This document shows, piece after piece, positions 33,352-42,436 of a DNA stretch of 64,000 bases. The position numbers and the translations under genes are program-made. The notes beneath the pieces were generated by a model. That model was not told the DNA's origin, did not search any database, and worked only from the letters and a program-made list of their open reading frames with translations. Each line of letters starts with the position of its first letter. The stretch's first letter is position 1. Source of the DNA: Brevinematales bacterium (GTDB taxonomy: Bacteria; Spirochaetota; Brevinematia; Brevinematales; GWF1-51-8); the NCBI GenBank assembly GCA_020059465.1, contig JAGVBZ010000011.1, positions 18,013 through 82,012 of the forward strand. Direction: 5' to 3'.

Positions 33352-34188
33352 ATGAAAAATCGAATAAAAACGCTTTCGCCGTTATCGAAAAAGCTCGCAA
33401 AACTTGAAAGGGATTTTTTTGCAGTATTCAATACATCCGGGGATACTTTTAAGGAAGAGGAAATTCATAAACTGCGTATCAGGATCAGGAAGCTCGCCGC
33501 GGTTTTCGAGATAATCCGGTTTTACCATTCGGCAAAAGGACTGAACAAAATCGAGAAGCATTTTAAGATAGTCTTTAACGATTTACAAGAACTTCGCGAT
33601 AAGCAGGTGCAGATCGGCATGGTTACCGCGCTGTCGGAGCGTTACCCCGAATTGAAGGAGTATCTCCATGGCCTGACCGTATCGGAAACACTTCTGCGGA
33701 ATAAAGCATGGAAAAGCATGCAAAACGCGGATATCAATGTTCTTCGCAGCGATTTCGAGTTTTTACGGAATGCCGCGCTGAATATATCTCTCGACGGATC
33801 CCCGGAATGTGCCAATATCGCATTCAGGAAGGCTATGACGGCAAAAAATAACATCGACCGCTCGCGCATCCGTACGATTCACAGGTACCGGATAGAGTTT
33901 AAAAAGTTCCGGTATATTGTCGAGGCGCTCGCAGACACCCTTGAAATCGGGAAAAGCGCGATTGCACGGATGGGTCGTTATCAGGACAGGCTCGGATTGG
34001 TGCAGGACCTTGACGTACTGTCCCGTCATATAAAAAATTTCCGCAAATCGGGGAGTAAGATCGATAAAGCAATTCAGGAGATCGAACGGAGGAAATCCGG
34101 CGCGGTCGACAAATTTTTACGGCATGTCGAGGATGTTTCGGGGTTCTGGAAACATCGCGTGGAATCTTGGATTACTCAACAGTCATGA
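33352..34188 (+). CDS. CHAD-domain protein
   Basis: 278 residues, all helical. The conserved His/Arg/Lys patches of CHAD domains are present: EIHKLRIRIRKLAAVFE near residue 41, HRYRIEFKKFRYIVEAL near 183, and MGRYQDRLGLVQDLDVL near 206. CHAD domains bind polyphosphate through these basic residues and can target proteins to polyphosphate granules. No CYTH domain is fused or adjacent. The start codon ATG follows GGGGATGAA. A membrane location is not indicated. Confidence 0.85.
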   Translation: MKNRIKTLSPLSKKLAKLERDFFAVFNTSGDTFKEEEIHKLRIRIRKLAAVFEIIRFYHSAKGLNKIEKHFKIVFNDLQELRDKQVQIGMVTALSERYPELKEYLHGLTVSETLLRNKAWKSMQNADINVLRSDFEFLRNAALNISLDGSPECANIAFRKAMTAKNNIDRSRIRTIHRYRIEFKKFRYIVEALADTLEIGKSAIARMGRYQDRLGLVQDLDVLSRHIKNFRKSGSKIDKAIQEIERRKSGAVDKFLRHVEDVSGFWKHRVESWITQQS

Positions 34189-34197
34189 CGTATTGCA

Positions 34198-34226
34198 TTG
34201 AAATATCCCGGATCTTATGCTAAAAT
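34198..34226 (+). promoter_or_regulatory. Sigma-70 promoter for aldo/keto reductase
   Basis: TTGAAA (34198-34203) and TAAAAT (34221-34226), 17-bp spacer, about 30 bp before the gene. Confidence 0.6.
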
Positions 34227-34254
34227 ATACTAATATATGAATGAAGGATAAATT

Positions 34255-35142
34255 ATGGCGCTTATTCAAAGGGAGTATGGAAAAACAAGTGTCAAGGTCA
34301 GCGCGCTCGGATTTGGCGCCGGGCATATCGGCGATCCGAAAACCGACGAGAACGAAGTCGGGAGTCTGCTCAATCAGGCGCTCGATTCAGGGATTACCCT
34401 GTTCGATACGGCCCGGGGATATGGGGTATCCGAGGAACGGATCGGCCGGCATCTGTCCTACCGGCGCGGGGAGTTCGTTATCTCTACCAAGGTAGGCTAC
34501 GGTATCGACGGCGTACCCGATTGGACTTACGATTGTATTCTCGCGGGCGTAGACCGTGCGCTGAAAGTGATGCAGACCGATTATATCGATATCGTGCATC
34601 TGCACTCCTGTACCTTAGAAATATTGGAACGCGGGGACGTCATCCGCGCATTGGAGCAGGCGGTCAGAGACGGGAAGGTGCGGGCGGCGGCATATTCGGG
34701 CGAGAACCGTGAACTCCAGTTCGCTGTAACCTGCGGATGTTTCGGGGGTATCCAATGCTCGGTGAACCTGTGCGACCAGCGTTCTCTTGTTGAAATTATT
34801 CCCACAGCTATTAAAAACGGATTAGGGATTATTGCAAAACGCCCGCTCGCGAACTCGCCGTGGCGGTTCGACGAACGCCCCTACGGTCATTACTGTGAAG
34901 ACTATTGGCTGCGTCTCCGTCAGATGGCGCTTCCGTTCGATATAGCCGACTATCACGAGACGGCGCTCCGTTTCGCCGCGTACGCGCCCGGAGTGTGTTC
35001 TGCGATAGTCGGATCGGCGAATATCGGGCATATTAAGAAGAATATCGAACTGATCGAAAAAGGTCCCTTACCGGCGGAACTTCAGCGCGCGATTTACGAA
35101 GGGTTTCGCGACGCGGACGAGGAATGGGTGGGACTGGTCTAA
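34255..35142 (+). CDS. Aldo/keto reductase
   Basis: 295 residues, an (alpha/beta)8 barrel oxidoreductase using NADPH. The catalytic-region motif FDTARGYGVSEERIGRHL (Asp, Tyr) is near residue 47 and the Lys in ISTKVGYG near 80. The HLHSCTLE motif supplies the His. Near the C-terminus the cofactor-binding SAIVGSANIGHIKKNI appears. Closest in look to the galactose/threo-aldose dehydrogenase-like branch. The substrate cannot be told. Ribosome site AAGGATAA. Confidence 0.9.
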   Translation: MALIQREYGKTSVKVSALGFGAGHIGDPKTDENEVGSLLNQALDSGITLFDTARGYGVSEERIGRHLSYRRGEFVISTKVGYGIDGVPDWTYDCILAGVDRALKVMQTDYIDIVHLHSCTLEILERGDVIRALEQAVRDGKVRAAAYSGENRELQFAVTCGCFGGIQCSVNLCDQRSLVEIIPTAIKNGLGIIAKRPLANSPWRFDERPYGHYCEDYWLRLRQMALPFDIADYHETALRFAAYAPGVCSAIVGSANIGHIKKNIELIEKGPLPAELQRAIYEGFRDADEEWVGLV

Positions 35143-35271
35143 ATCTCTCAATCCGCAAAAAATGTTAAACAGGCTTCAAAATATATCGATTTTTCCCTGA
35201 TATCCCGCAAACCGTGTCAAGCGCTTAAGCAAAACTTCGGGTATAATACTCATTATAAAAAGGAGGAGATT

Positions 35272-35751
35272 ATGCCGAAGGAAATGGTTTTAAAACCCAT
35301 CGGGGTGGTGCATGCCGGTGAGCAGGGATTTGCGGTGGAAGTTTTCCCGGAATACCGTCCAGCGCTCAGGGAATTGGGTGATTTTTCTCATGTTCACATT
35401 CTCTGGTGGGGAGACCAGACCGACACGGAGGAATCCCGAAAATCGCTGACATGCAATCCCCCGTACGCGAAAGAACACACAACAGGGATTTTCGCGACCC
35501 GTTCCCCGAACCGCCCGAATCCTATTCTGATGACGGTTTGTCTTGTGCTCGATATCAATATCGAGAGAGGGATGATTATCGTGCCTTATCTCGATGCGTT
35601 CGACGGGACACAGGTTGTGGATATCAAGGCGTATTTTCCGCTGAGCGACAGGGTACGCAGCGTATCGTACCCGAAATGGCTGTCGCATTGGCCGGAATGG
35701 ATGCCTGAAAAAGAAGGCGAGGTAGATTTCGAGGCGTTAGGACTGGCATAG
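35272..35751 (+). CDS. trmO: tRNA (t6A37) methyltransferase TrmO-like (TsaA family)
   Basis: 159 residues, a single beta-barrel domain. It methylates t6A37 in tRNA-Thr using SAM (family knowledge). Motifs: PIGVVHAG at the start, LGDFSHVHILWW (about 35-46), and the signature GIFATRSPNRPNPI (72-85). The E. coli protein is longer because of an extra C-terminal domain; this one is the core form. GGAGGAG gives the ribosome site and TATAAT lies at 35242-35247. Confidence 0.85.
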   Translation: MPKEMVLKPIGVVHAGEQGFAVEVFPEYRPALRELGDFSHVHILWWGDQTDTEESRKSLTCNPPYAKEHTTGIFATRSPNRPNPILMTVCLVLDINIERGMIIVPYLDAFDGTQVVDIKAYFPLSDRVRSVSYPKWLSHWPEWMPEKEGEVDFEALGLA

Positions 35752-35795
35752 TTTATCCCCGGCGGCAGGGAAATCCGCCGCCGGATACATTTTTC

Positions 35796-36671
35796 ATGGA
35801 GAAACTTATGATCAATTCGGGATTAATCGTCAGCGCGATCGAGTGGGTGGAATCCCATCTCTGCGAGGATTTTACGGTAGCGGAACTGGCCTCAAAAATC
35901 GGGTACTCCTATTTCCATTTCAGCCGGCTCTTTCACGGAATCACCGGCCACTCACCGCAGGATTTTATACTTCGCAGAAGGATTACCGAAGCGGCGTTTC
36001 AGATTCTAAAAACTAAAAGAAAAATTATCGATATTGCGTTCGATTTTCCCTTCGGCAGCCATGAGGCGTTCAGCAGGGCGTTTAAAAAGATTTTAGGGGT
36101 GACCCCGTCCGGATTAAGAAAACGGCGGGACGAGCATCTGTTCCTTCCGTATTTTAACCGTTTTTCGCCCGAATACATTCTCACATTGGGAAGAATAATC
36201 GACCATCAGCCCGAAGTAATCGAGATTCCTGAATTTTCAATCGTCGGATTTGTCATTTATGTCGAGAAGGATTATTCCCTGATCACCCGGATGTGGTACC
36301 AGTTTCATGGGCTGATCGAATCCATACCGAACCGGGTGAAGCCGGAGAAGTATTATCAGTTGGCGTTCTGGAACGATCTTCATACGATGGAGGGGTGCTT
36401 CTACATGCTGGGGGTGGAAACGGACGGATTGAACGATATCCCTCTGGGGATGTCCGGGAAAACAGTTCCCCGCGCGAATTATCTGAAATTCGTGCATCGG
36501 GGGTTATCCAGACATGTCGACCGGACATATAAGTATATTTTCCAGACATGGCTTCCGCAATCGGAATACCGTTTGTCGTATCCGTACGAGTTCGAGTATT
36601 ACGGTTCTAAGTACTGCGGAGCGGATAACGAGGATTCGGAAAGTGAAATCTACATTCCGGTATCTGAATGA
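35796..36671 (+). CDS. AraC-type regulator with GyrI-like effector domain
   Basis: 291 residues (a second ATG at 35808 also has a fair context). The N-terminal AraC helix-turn-helix pair (about 10-110) holds FTVAELASKIGYSYFHFSRL and HEAFSRAFKKILGVTPSGLR. The C-terminal half (about 135-291) is GyrI/Rob-like, a small-molecule binding domain. This is the SoxS/Rob-type arrangement in which a drug or lipid ligand controls DNA binding. The gene is 45 bp after trmO and could respond to toxic compounds. The target is unknown. Confidence 0.88.
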   Translation: MEKLMINSGLIVSAIEWVESHLCEDFTVAELASKIGYSYFHFSRLFHGITGHSPQDFILRRRITEAAFQILKTKRKIIDIAFDFPFGSHEAFSRAFKKILGVTPSGLRKRRDEHLFLPYFNRFSPEYILTLGRIIDHQPEVIEIPEFSIVGFVIYVEKDYSLITRMWYQFHGLIESIPNRVKPEKYYQLAFWNDLHTMEGCFYMLGVETDGLNDIPLGMSGKTVPRANYLKFVHRGLSRHVDRTYKYIFQTWLPQSEYRLSYPYEFEYYGSKYCGADNEDSESEIYIPVSE

Positions 36672-36677
36672 CAGGGA

Positions 36678-37022
36678 TTACACTTTCCTGATTTCTACCG
36701 TCAATGGAAAAGGTTTCATCAGGCGTTTCCACGAGTCTCCGTCTATATCCCCGATGTATTCCACCGGCCATGCGGGGGTCTGCCCGTAGAAGATACAGAG
36801 ATAGCCTCCGCGGGAGGTGTATGCCAGTCCGCCGGGGGGGATTACCGGTATGGGGGTTTCGACGCCCAGGTCGGTGTTTACCGGGCCGTATGCCTCCCCG
36901 CCCCATGTAGTCAACGGCACCGTGACAGGCAGGATTCCATAGAACTTTTCAGCGATGACAGTATCTTTCAGAAGGGCGTTCAGGGAAAATTCCCCGAAAT
37001 CGAGAACGACCGGTTTACCCAT
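36678..37022 (-). CDS. Cyclophilin-like fold protein (TM1367-type)
   Basis: 114 residues. The pattern of the cyclophilin-like family of unknown function is recognisable: LPVTVPLTTWGGEAYG, then VIPPGGLAYTSRGGYLCIFYG with QTP and the end IGDIDGDSWKRL. No active-site residues of peptidyl-prolyl isomerases can be assigned. It is tail-to-tail with the AraC-type regulator 6 bp away. Cytoplasmic. Confidence 0.78.
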   Translation of the reverse strand: MGKPVVLDFGEFSLNALLKDTVIAEKFYGILPVTVPLTTWGGEAYGPVNTDLGVETPIPVIPPGGLAYTSRGGYLCIFYGQTPAWPVEYIGDIDGDSWKRLMKPFPLTVEIRKV

Positions 37023-37030
37023 TATACCTT

Positions 37031-37945
37031 CTATTTCTGTTTCTTTTTCTTCTTTTCATTTTCCGTGTCCGATTTATCGATTTTTTTCGCGGTTACCAGC
37101 ACCATTACAATATCGGGATGCTCATAAATACGCGCGACATCGGCGGGAATCGATCCTGCGGGTATTTTATCCCAAAGGATTGTGGTACGCGCGAACGGGT
37201 CGGCTCCAGCGTCGAGCAGAAGGCGTATCATTTCGACATTCCCGTTCAAAGCGGCAAGATGCAGAGGGGTCAGCCCGTGATAACTGTATGCGTCCACAGC
37301 CGCGCCGTTCTCGAGAAGAAACTTTGCGGCTTCGGTATTATTTTCGTAGGCGGCCCAGTGCATCGGGGTGAATTTATGAATGCTGAGTGTATTTACCGAG
37401 ACTCCGGCTTTCAGGATTAACTGGCCGATCGAAAAATATTTTTTTGACAGCGCGATATTGAGGGGCGAATAATTCCGGTAATACGCATGGATAGACGCAT
37501 TGGCGCCGTAACGAAGCAAAAGCTGAACGATTTCGTAATATCCCCCTTCAACCGCCGAATACAAAGGTGTTTTTCCCATAAACTCTTCCTGGGTGTTGAT
37601 ATCCGCTCCCCATCCGATCATGAGCTTTACGAAATCCATGTCGCCGAGGATGCATGCGATATGAAGAGGGGTTAATCCATAATGATTGGGATTATTCCTG
37701 CTTGCGCCGAGGGCAAGCAGAACCTGCACCATCTTCGTATCGCCCCGGAACGCCGCATAATGCATCGCCGTATTCCCGTCGAACGGATCCGCCGTGTCGA
37801 CATCCGCGCCGCGGGCAACATAGGTCCGTATATCGCTGATATTCCCGTTTTTCGCGGCGGACAGGAGTTGGGAATTTACGCTGGTTTCCGGATAGACTGT
37901 TCCACAAAGCGCGAGGAGGAGAATGGATATCGTAACGCGTTTCAA
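37031..37945 (-). CDS. Exported ankyrin-repeat protein
   Basis: 304 residues from a TTG at 37945, which gives a proper signal peptide (KRVTISILLLALCGTVYPE) and has GGAAA nearby. An ATG at 37987 in the same frame would add 14 residues. Seven or eight ankyrin repeats follow (for example NTAMHYAAFRGDTKMVQVLL and LTPLHLAALNGNVEMIRLLL) up to about residue 280. A short lysine-rich tail ends it. Periplasmic ankyrin proteins bind partner proteins. The upstream cyclophilin-like gene is 8 bp downstream of its stop. Another ankyrin protein lies at 45128. Confidence 0.85.
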   Translation of the reverse strand: MKRVTISILLLALCGTVYPETSVNSQLLSAAKNGNISDIRTYVARGADVDTADPFDGNTAMHYAAFRGDTKMVQVLLALGASRNNPNHYGLTPLHIACILGDMDFVKLMIGWGADINTQEEFMGKTPLYSAVEGGYYEIVQLLLRYGANASIHAYYRNYSPLNIALSKKYFSIGQLILKAGVSVNTLSIHKFTPMHWAAYENNTEAAKFLLENGAAVDAYSYHGLTPLHLAALNGNVEMIRLLLDAGADPFARTTILWDKIPAGSIPADVARIYEHPDIVMVLVTAKKIDKSDTENEKKKKKQK

Positions 37946-38142
37946 AAGAGTTTCCTTCACAGTGTATATAATATTATATCCAATCACGGAGAGAATTACC
38001 AGTATATTATCGGGAGAAAAGCCCTCAAAATAAAGACGCGCGGATTTTCACTTCCGGCATATCGATAACGATAATAATACTGAAAAAATGATATTTTCAA
38101 CGAATAGGATTATAATATGTTTGAGGGGAACAGGAGGATAAA

Positions 38143-39933
38143 ATGAAAAAGGGACTTTTTTCGGTATATTTTACGCTTTTTGTGATGTTTATCCTGCCGT
38201 ATGTGTTTCCGCTTGAAGTAAGCCTGAGTGAATTGAAGAATGTTCAGGCGATAAAATTCGAGAATTATACGGGCGGGGACGGGAAGGCGGTGTACCAGAA
38301 TACGGTAGAGGAAGTGATGGGGATCGGGCGGTTCCTTGCCAACGGGGTCGTCAAGCAGGATAAAAACACATGGTTCCATTATTTTATGAAATACTCGGTC
38401 ATTCACGCCTATTCGAAGGATGAGACCAATAAACTTTCCGCGGATATATTTTCAATCGATAAGGACGCGAAAGTCAATCATGTAAAGAATATCAAACGGA
38501 TCATCGCGGGTTATCTCGAGGGGATGTATAACTATTCCGAGAAGCACGCCCGTGTGCTCGCGATATTCATCCTTTATTATAACGCGGTCTACCGCGGCGA
38601 TCTGGATTATTTCACCACAAAGTATAAAACAGTTGTGCTCAAGCATATCGATAAAGGGAACGCGGGGATATCCACCAAGTACTACGACTGGCCCGGTAAG
38701 ACGAAGATGCTGATACCGCTCACCGAGAACGCCGAACGCGACAACCTGAACTCGCTGGATTCGTCTATTTTATCGGACGATAAGATTATCGCGGAATTCC
38801 AGAAACTCGAGGATATGGGGATCGACGAACGTAAGGACCTTGTCGAGATCAAGGAAGAACAGGTGGTCGAGAAAAAGGAAGAGATCGAGAAAAAGAAAGA
38901 GGATATCGAAAAGCAGAAGGATAAGATCAAAGAGGACGAAAAGAAGCTGGAAGAGAAAAAGAAGGAGAACGAAAAGAAGCTGGATGAGATTAAAAAGGAT
39001 AAGGAAAAAATAGATACCATAAAAGACCCTGTTGAAAAAGAGAAAAAGAAGGAAGAGATCAAGAAAAAGGAAGACGAGATTAAAAAAGATAAGGATGTAA
39101 TCAAGAAGGAAGAAAAAAAGATAGAAGAAACGAAAAAGGATGTGACAAAAAAAGAGGAAGAGATCAAGAAGGAAGAAAAAGCCGTAGTAAAGAAGGAAGA
39201 TGAGATTAAGAAAGATAAAGAACTGATTAAAGAAGATGAAGCCAAAGTCGAAGAAAAGAAAACCGATATAGATAGCCCCCAAGGCGATAAAACGGCGGTA
39301 GCCGATGAAAAGAAGAAAATTGAGGAAGAAAAGAAAAAGATAGAGGAAGAAAAAAAGAAAATCGAGGAGAAGCAGAAAGAACTGGATACCCGTGAGGACG
39401 AACTCAAACAGGGTGTGGACGATAAGGTGTTCGACGGAAAGTTCTACTATCTCAAGATAAAGGATTATCTCCCCGACGGTGTTTACGAGAACGAATTATA
39501 TATTATCAATGCCGCCACCCGGAAAATAGAAGTACGTTCGCCGTATAAGACCATATCCGGAAGCAAGTACGATGTGTACAAAAACGGGGTAGTGGTGATC
39601 GGCTTCGAGGGGAAAGAACTCTACAATCACAAGATGATTCTGCTCGACCGTCTCACTCTGGAACCGGTCGCGGTATCGAGCGAACTGATATTCTGGCGGA
39701 GTTTTATCGAGATTCGCGACGACTTTATTTACGCGATCAGCATGAAAGAGGGGAAGTACTATCTCGGGAAGTTCGACGGTAAACTGAACAAGGTCGCGCA
39801 GTCTTCGGTCGCAATCAATAAGGATACGTTTGTCACCTTCTATAAAGACTTTATTTATATTAACGACGAGACGAAGAAGATCGCGGTTCTGGATGTGACG
39901 AACCTTATGCTGATCGAGACGATCGCGCCATAA
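38143..39933 (+). CDS. P83/100-family protein with long coiled coil
   Basis: 596 residues. Signal peptide (LFSVYFTLFVMFILPYVFP). Residues about 28-225 match the spirochaete P83/100 antigen: EVMGIGRFLANGV, IKRIIAGYLEGMYNYSEKHA, NAVYRGDLDYF, and GNAGISTKYYDWPGKTKMLI. From about 230 to 430 runs a very charged coiled coil made almost only of Glu, Lys, Asp and Ile. The C-terminal 160 residues form a beta-rich domain (YYLKIKDYLPDGVYENELYI onward). It is probably exported and structural in the periplasm. The FliL-like gene follows 18 bp later, so the two are likely one unit. Confidence 0.88.
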   Translation: MKKGLFSVYFTLFVMFILPYVFPLEVSLSELKNVQAIKFENYTGGDGKAVYQNTVEEVMGIGRFLANGVVKQDKNTWFHYFMKYSVIHAYSKDETNKLSADIFSIDKDAKVNHVKNIKRIIAGYLEGMYNYSEKHARVLAIFILYYNAVYRGDLDYFTTKYKTVVLKHIDKGNAGISTKYYDWPGKTKMLIPLTENAERDNLNSLDSSILSDDKIIAEFQKLEDMGIDERKDLVEIKEEQVVEKKEEIEKKKEDIEKQKDKIKEDEKKLEEKKKENEKKLDEIKKDKEKIDTIKDPVEKEKKKEEIKKKEDEIKKDKDVIKKEEKKIEETKKDVTKKEEEIKKEEKAVVKKEDEIKKDKELIKEDEAKVEEKKTDIDSPQGDKTAVADEKKKIEEEKKKIEEEKKKIEEKQKELDTREDELKQGVDDKVFDGKFYYLKIKDYLPDGVYENELYIINAATRKIEVRSPYKTISGSKYDVYKNGVVVIGFEGKELYNHKMILLDRLTLEPVAVSSELIFWRSFIEIRDDFIYAISMKEGKYYLGKFDGKLNKVAQSSVAINKDTFVTFYKDFIYINDETKKIAVLDVTNLMLIETIAP

Positions 39934-39951
39934 CTCTGTTTGGGAGGACGG

Positions 39952-40530
39952 ATGGGGAATCGGAAAATCAAGATATCGTGGGGGCTTATTCCTACGATGG
40001 TTGCGGTGATTGTGATCGGAGTTTGGGGCGTCCCCGCGCTGGTAAACAAGCTCACTATCGGCGCGCTTTCTCAGAAAGTGATCGATAAACATAAACCCAG
40101 CGACGGGAATGAGCCGCTGAAAACATATCAGCTCCCGGTAGTCAAGACCGAACTCCCGTCGGGGACAGGTAAGGCCTATGTCGAGGCGGGGATCGGAGTG
40201 GGATATATCGATAAGCCCGGATTGGAAGGTGAAATTAAGCAGAATATACCGTTACTGAAGAGTCTGGCAATCGAGGTCCTCGCTACGTTCAATACCGCGC
40301 AGGTAGACGATCCTACCGGACGGGAAGCGCTCGCTCTTGAACTCGCGCACCGATTTAATAAAGCGCTGACAAAGGGAACGGTCGAGGAGATATTCTTCTA
40401 CAGCTTCCTGATTACCGACCTGAGTAAAATAGGCGGGTCTGAAAACTCTCTTCAGCCGGCGGAATTGTCCAATAAAATTCAAAGCCTCCAGCATGAGTAT
40501 GTCCCCGGATTGCCCGGCGGCGCGGAATAA
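39952..40530 (+). CDS. FliL-like membrane protein
   Basis: 192 residues from the ATG at 39952 (GGGAGGAC upstream). One N-terminal membrane helix (WGLIPTMVAVIVIGVWGVPAL), then a periplasmic domain. The C-terminal region (LKSLAIEVLATFNTAQV, then ALALELAHRFNKALTKGTVE and EIFFYSFLIT) follows the FliL pattern, a stator-associated flagellar protein. Flagellar genes are otherwise absent in this window. The P83/100-family gene sits directly upstream. The alternative is a FliL relative with a non-flagellar role. Confidence 0.65.
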   Translation: MGNRKIKISWGLIPTMVAVIVIGVWGVPALVNKLTIGALSQKVIDKHKPSDGNEPLKTYQLPVVKTELPSGTGKAYVEAGIGVGYIDKPGLEGEIKQNIPLLKSLAIEVLATFNTAQVDDPTGREALALELAHRFNKALTKGTVEEIFFYSFLITDLSKIGGSENSLQPAELSNKIQSLQHEYVPGLPGGAE

Positions 40531-40792
40531 ATAAGCCCTTCCGGGGGGCTTATGGGCGGATTACTTTGTCATTGCGAGGTATGAGCCGACATCATCTGCT
40601 TTTCCGTGTAAAGAATAAAACAGACCGCTTTACCCCGCGCAGCAAGATAATAGTGTAGCGCGGGGTATCGCAGTGTAAAATAATTATCGAAGTGCTTTGG
40701 GCGTTAACGCCCCGGGAATGAGCGTAAATTGATGATCACTTCCGGGTAATGAGTGCCTGTCAGTATTCGGCAGAATACGGCTAAGGGACTTC
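40531..40792. repeat. Gene-free stretch with three hairpins and dispersed repeat
   Basis: Contains ATAAGCCC/GGGCTTAT (40531-40538, 40546-40553) and TACCCCGCGC/GCGCGGGGTA (40631-40640, 40658-40667). A perfect 14-bp palindrome GGGCGTTAACGCCC lies at 40699-40712. The part 40568-40655 resembles the repeat at 11947-12045. The first hairpin may end the upstream transcript. Confidence 0.6.
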
Positions 40793-41314
40793 TTAATCCT
40801 CTACCTCCAGGCTGATCTCAAGGGAAACCTGCACGGAATCTTCATACTTGAAATCAGGCATATCCTTCTGGACTTCCTTTTCCAAATCGGCGTCCGTAGG
40901 CGGCGTTTCCGGATCGATAGGGGTCAGTTCCTCATCCGCAAAATCGAGGTCCTTCGGAATCGGCTTTTTGTTTGCTTTTATTGCGCCGATCGCGAGAATA
41001 CGCGCGAGCTTGGAATGATATGTCGCCTTCAGGTACATCTTATTCTTCCAGAGCTTTTTCGCGTAGGTCTGATGCGCGACAGCCTTTGCGAGTTTCCCGG
41101 TATACACCTTGCCTTCCTTGACGACCGTTTTCGCGTGCTTTAGCAAAAGGTAAGTCTTATTGACAAACTTCTTCATATCCTGCAAAGCCCACTTCTTAAC
41201 CACTTTTGCTTTCACCATTTTACCGGGGCCTTTCACGGGTTTTGCGGAAAATGTCACCCCCAGCGGCAGCGCGATCAGCACCGCTGCAAATAGAATCCTT
41301 CTTACATAAATCAT
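40793..41314 (-). CDS. Exported basic/acidic bipartite protein, unknown function
   Basis: 173 residues. Signal peptide (RRILFAAVLIALPLGVTFSA). The middle (24-115) is very lysine-rich and helical, with a repeated AKxxxKxxLxKA look. The last 50 residues are acidic (DFADEELTPIDPETPPTDAD). The split charge could allow binding to a polyanion or self-association. No family recognised. The ribosome site GGAGGCC precedes the ATG. Confidence 0.6.
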   Translation of the reverse strand: MIYVRRILFAAVLIALPLGVTFSAKPVKGPGKMVKAKVVKKWALQDMKKFVNKTYLLLKHAKTVVKEGKVYTGKLAKAVAHQTYAKKLWKNKMYLKATYHSKLARILAIGAIKANKKPIPKDLDFADEELTPIDPETPPTDADLEKEVQKDMPDFKYEDSVQVSLEISLEVED

Positions 41315-41545
41315 ATCGGCCTCCTAAAACTTTATTTACTCTAGCATAGCAAAAGTATTAAGTCAAAAAATGAATGCTACATAGGGTTAGAAAACAAAAT
41401 CATTGCGATACCGTATAAAAATACAAGGGGCCCGGTATGCCGTTGACAATATCTCTCCATGAAACTATAATAATAATCGTACAGGAAGGGATAAATAAAC
41501 GGTTTCTTTCCGGCGGATTTAATCGTAAAAAAAAGCGGGAGATAT

Positions 41546-42436
41546 ATGCTTCGCAACACGTTCTGTCATATCAAAGGGGTGGGAAAAAAGCGGGAGACTA
41601 TCCTGTGGAAAAATGGGATACTCCGTTGGGAGGACGCGGCCGACCGCGCGAACCTCGATCCGTGTATCTCCGATCATGGGCACGGTATCACATCCGAACT
41701 TGCGGATACAATCTCGCACTATGCGCGGGAATCGATCGAGTGCCTCGGTGCTTCCGACCTTCCGTACTTCATGAAACGACTTCAGCCGGCGGAGCATTGG
41801 CGGGTATTCCCCGAATTCCGTGATAGGACCGCTTATTTCGACATCGAAACGGACGGACTGCCGTTCGATACCGGCAGGATAACCACCGTATCTCTTTACG
41901 ACGGACGCGCGGTGAATACCTACATCAACGGGGGTAATCTTGACGAGTTTCCGGACGATTTTTCCGGATACCGGCTGATAGTTTCCTATAACGGCAAACG
42001 CTTCGATGTGCCGTTTATCAATAATTATTTCAGGATCAGGGCAGATATTCCGCATATCGATCTCTGCCCGGTTATGCATTCGCTGGGATACTACGGAGGA
42101 TTAAAGGGCACAGAGAAGGCGTTGGGCATCGACCGGGGCGAGTTGGACGGAGTGGACGGGTATTTCGCGGTACTTCTGTGGTACGAATATGAGAATAACG
42201 ATAATATGAAGGCGTTGGAAACCCTGCTCGCGTATAATATCGAGGATGTAGTGAATCTGGAGTATCTGATGATCGCCGCATATAACCGCAAAATAGGGGA
42301 AATCCCGGAGTTCAGGCAAAATACTCTGCCTCTGCCCGAAAGGCCGGAGATTCCTTTTCAGCCGGATAATACCCTGGTCGAGCGTTATCGGCAGAAATTC
42401 CTGGGGCGCGGGCCTAATCTTCCTCCGCAGTACTGA
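41546..42436 (+). CDS. YprB-like RNase H-fold exonuclease
   Basis: 296 residues. DEDD-type nuclease pattern of the YprB/RNase_H_2 family: FDIETDGL near residue 98, a middle DVPFINNYF after SYNGKRF near 150, and a C-terminal [12 protein letters not shown]. The N-terminal 80 residues ([20 protein letters not shown] onward) look like the helical extension of this family (helix-hairpin-helix-like start). It probably degrades DNA or RNA 3' to 5'. Tail overlap of 23 bp with the MsrBA gene. Confidence 0.82.
   Translation: MLRNTFCHIKGVGKKRETILWKNGILRWEDAADRANLDPCISDHGHGITSELADTISHYARESIECLGASDLPYFMKRLQPAEHWRVFPEFRDRTAYFDIETDGLPFDTGRITTVSLYDGRAVNTYINGGNLDEFPDDFSGYRLIVSYNGKRFDVPFINNYFRIRADIPHIDLCPVMHSLGYYGGLKGTEKALGIDRGELDGVDGYFAVLLWYEYENNDNMKALETLLAYNIEDVVNLEYLMIAAYNRKIGEIPEFRQNTLPLPERPEIPFQPDNTLVERYRQKFLGRGPNLPPQY

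Noticed and set aside
38682..39407. Long minus-strand Ser/Phe/Leu-rich frames
   Set aside because: Mirror image of the Lys/Glu-rich coiled coil of the P83/100-family gene; an artefact of low-complexity sequence.
40568..40712. Possible tRNA or riboswitch in the gap after the FliL-like gene
   Set aside because: Hairpins are present but no cloverleaf or known riboswitch core can be drawn; it resembles a dispersed repeat.
41437..41823. 128-aa plus-strand frame overlapping the YprB-like gene
   Set aside because: Out of frame with the well-supported nuclease at 41546 and lacking any motif.
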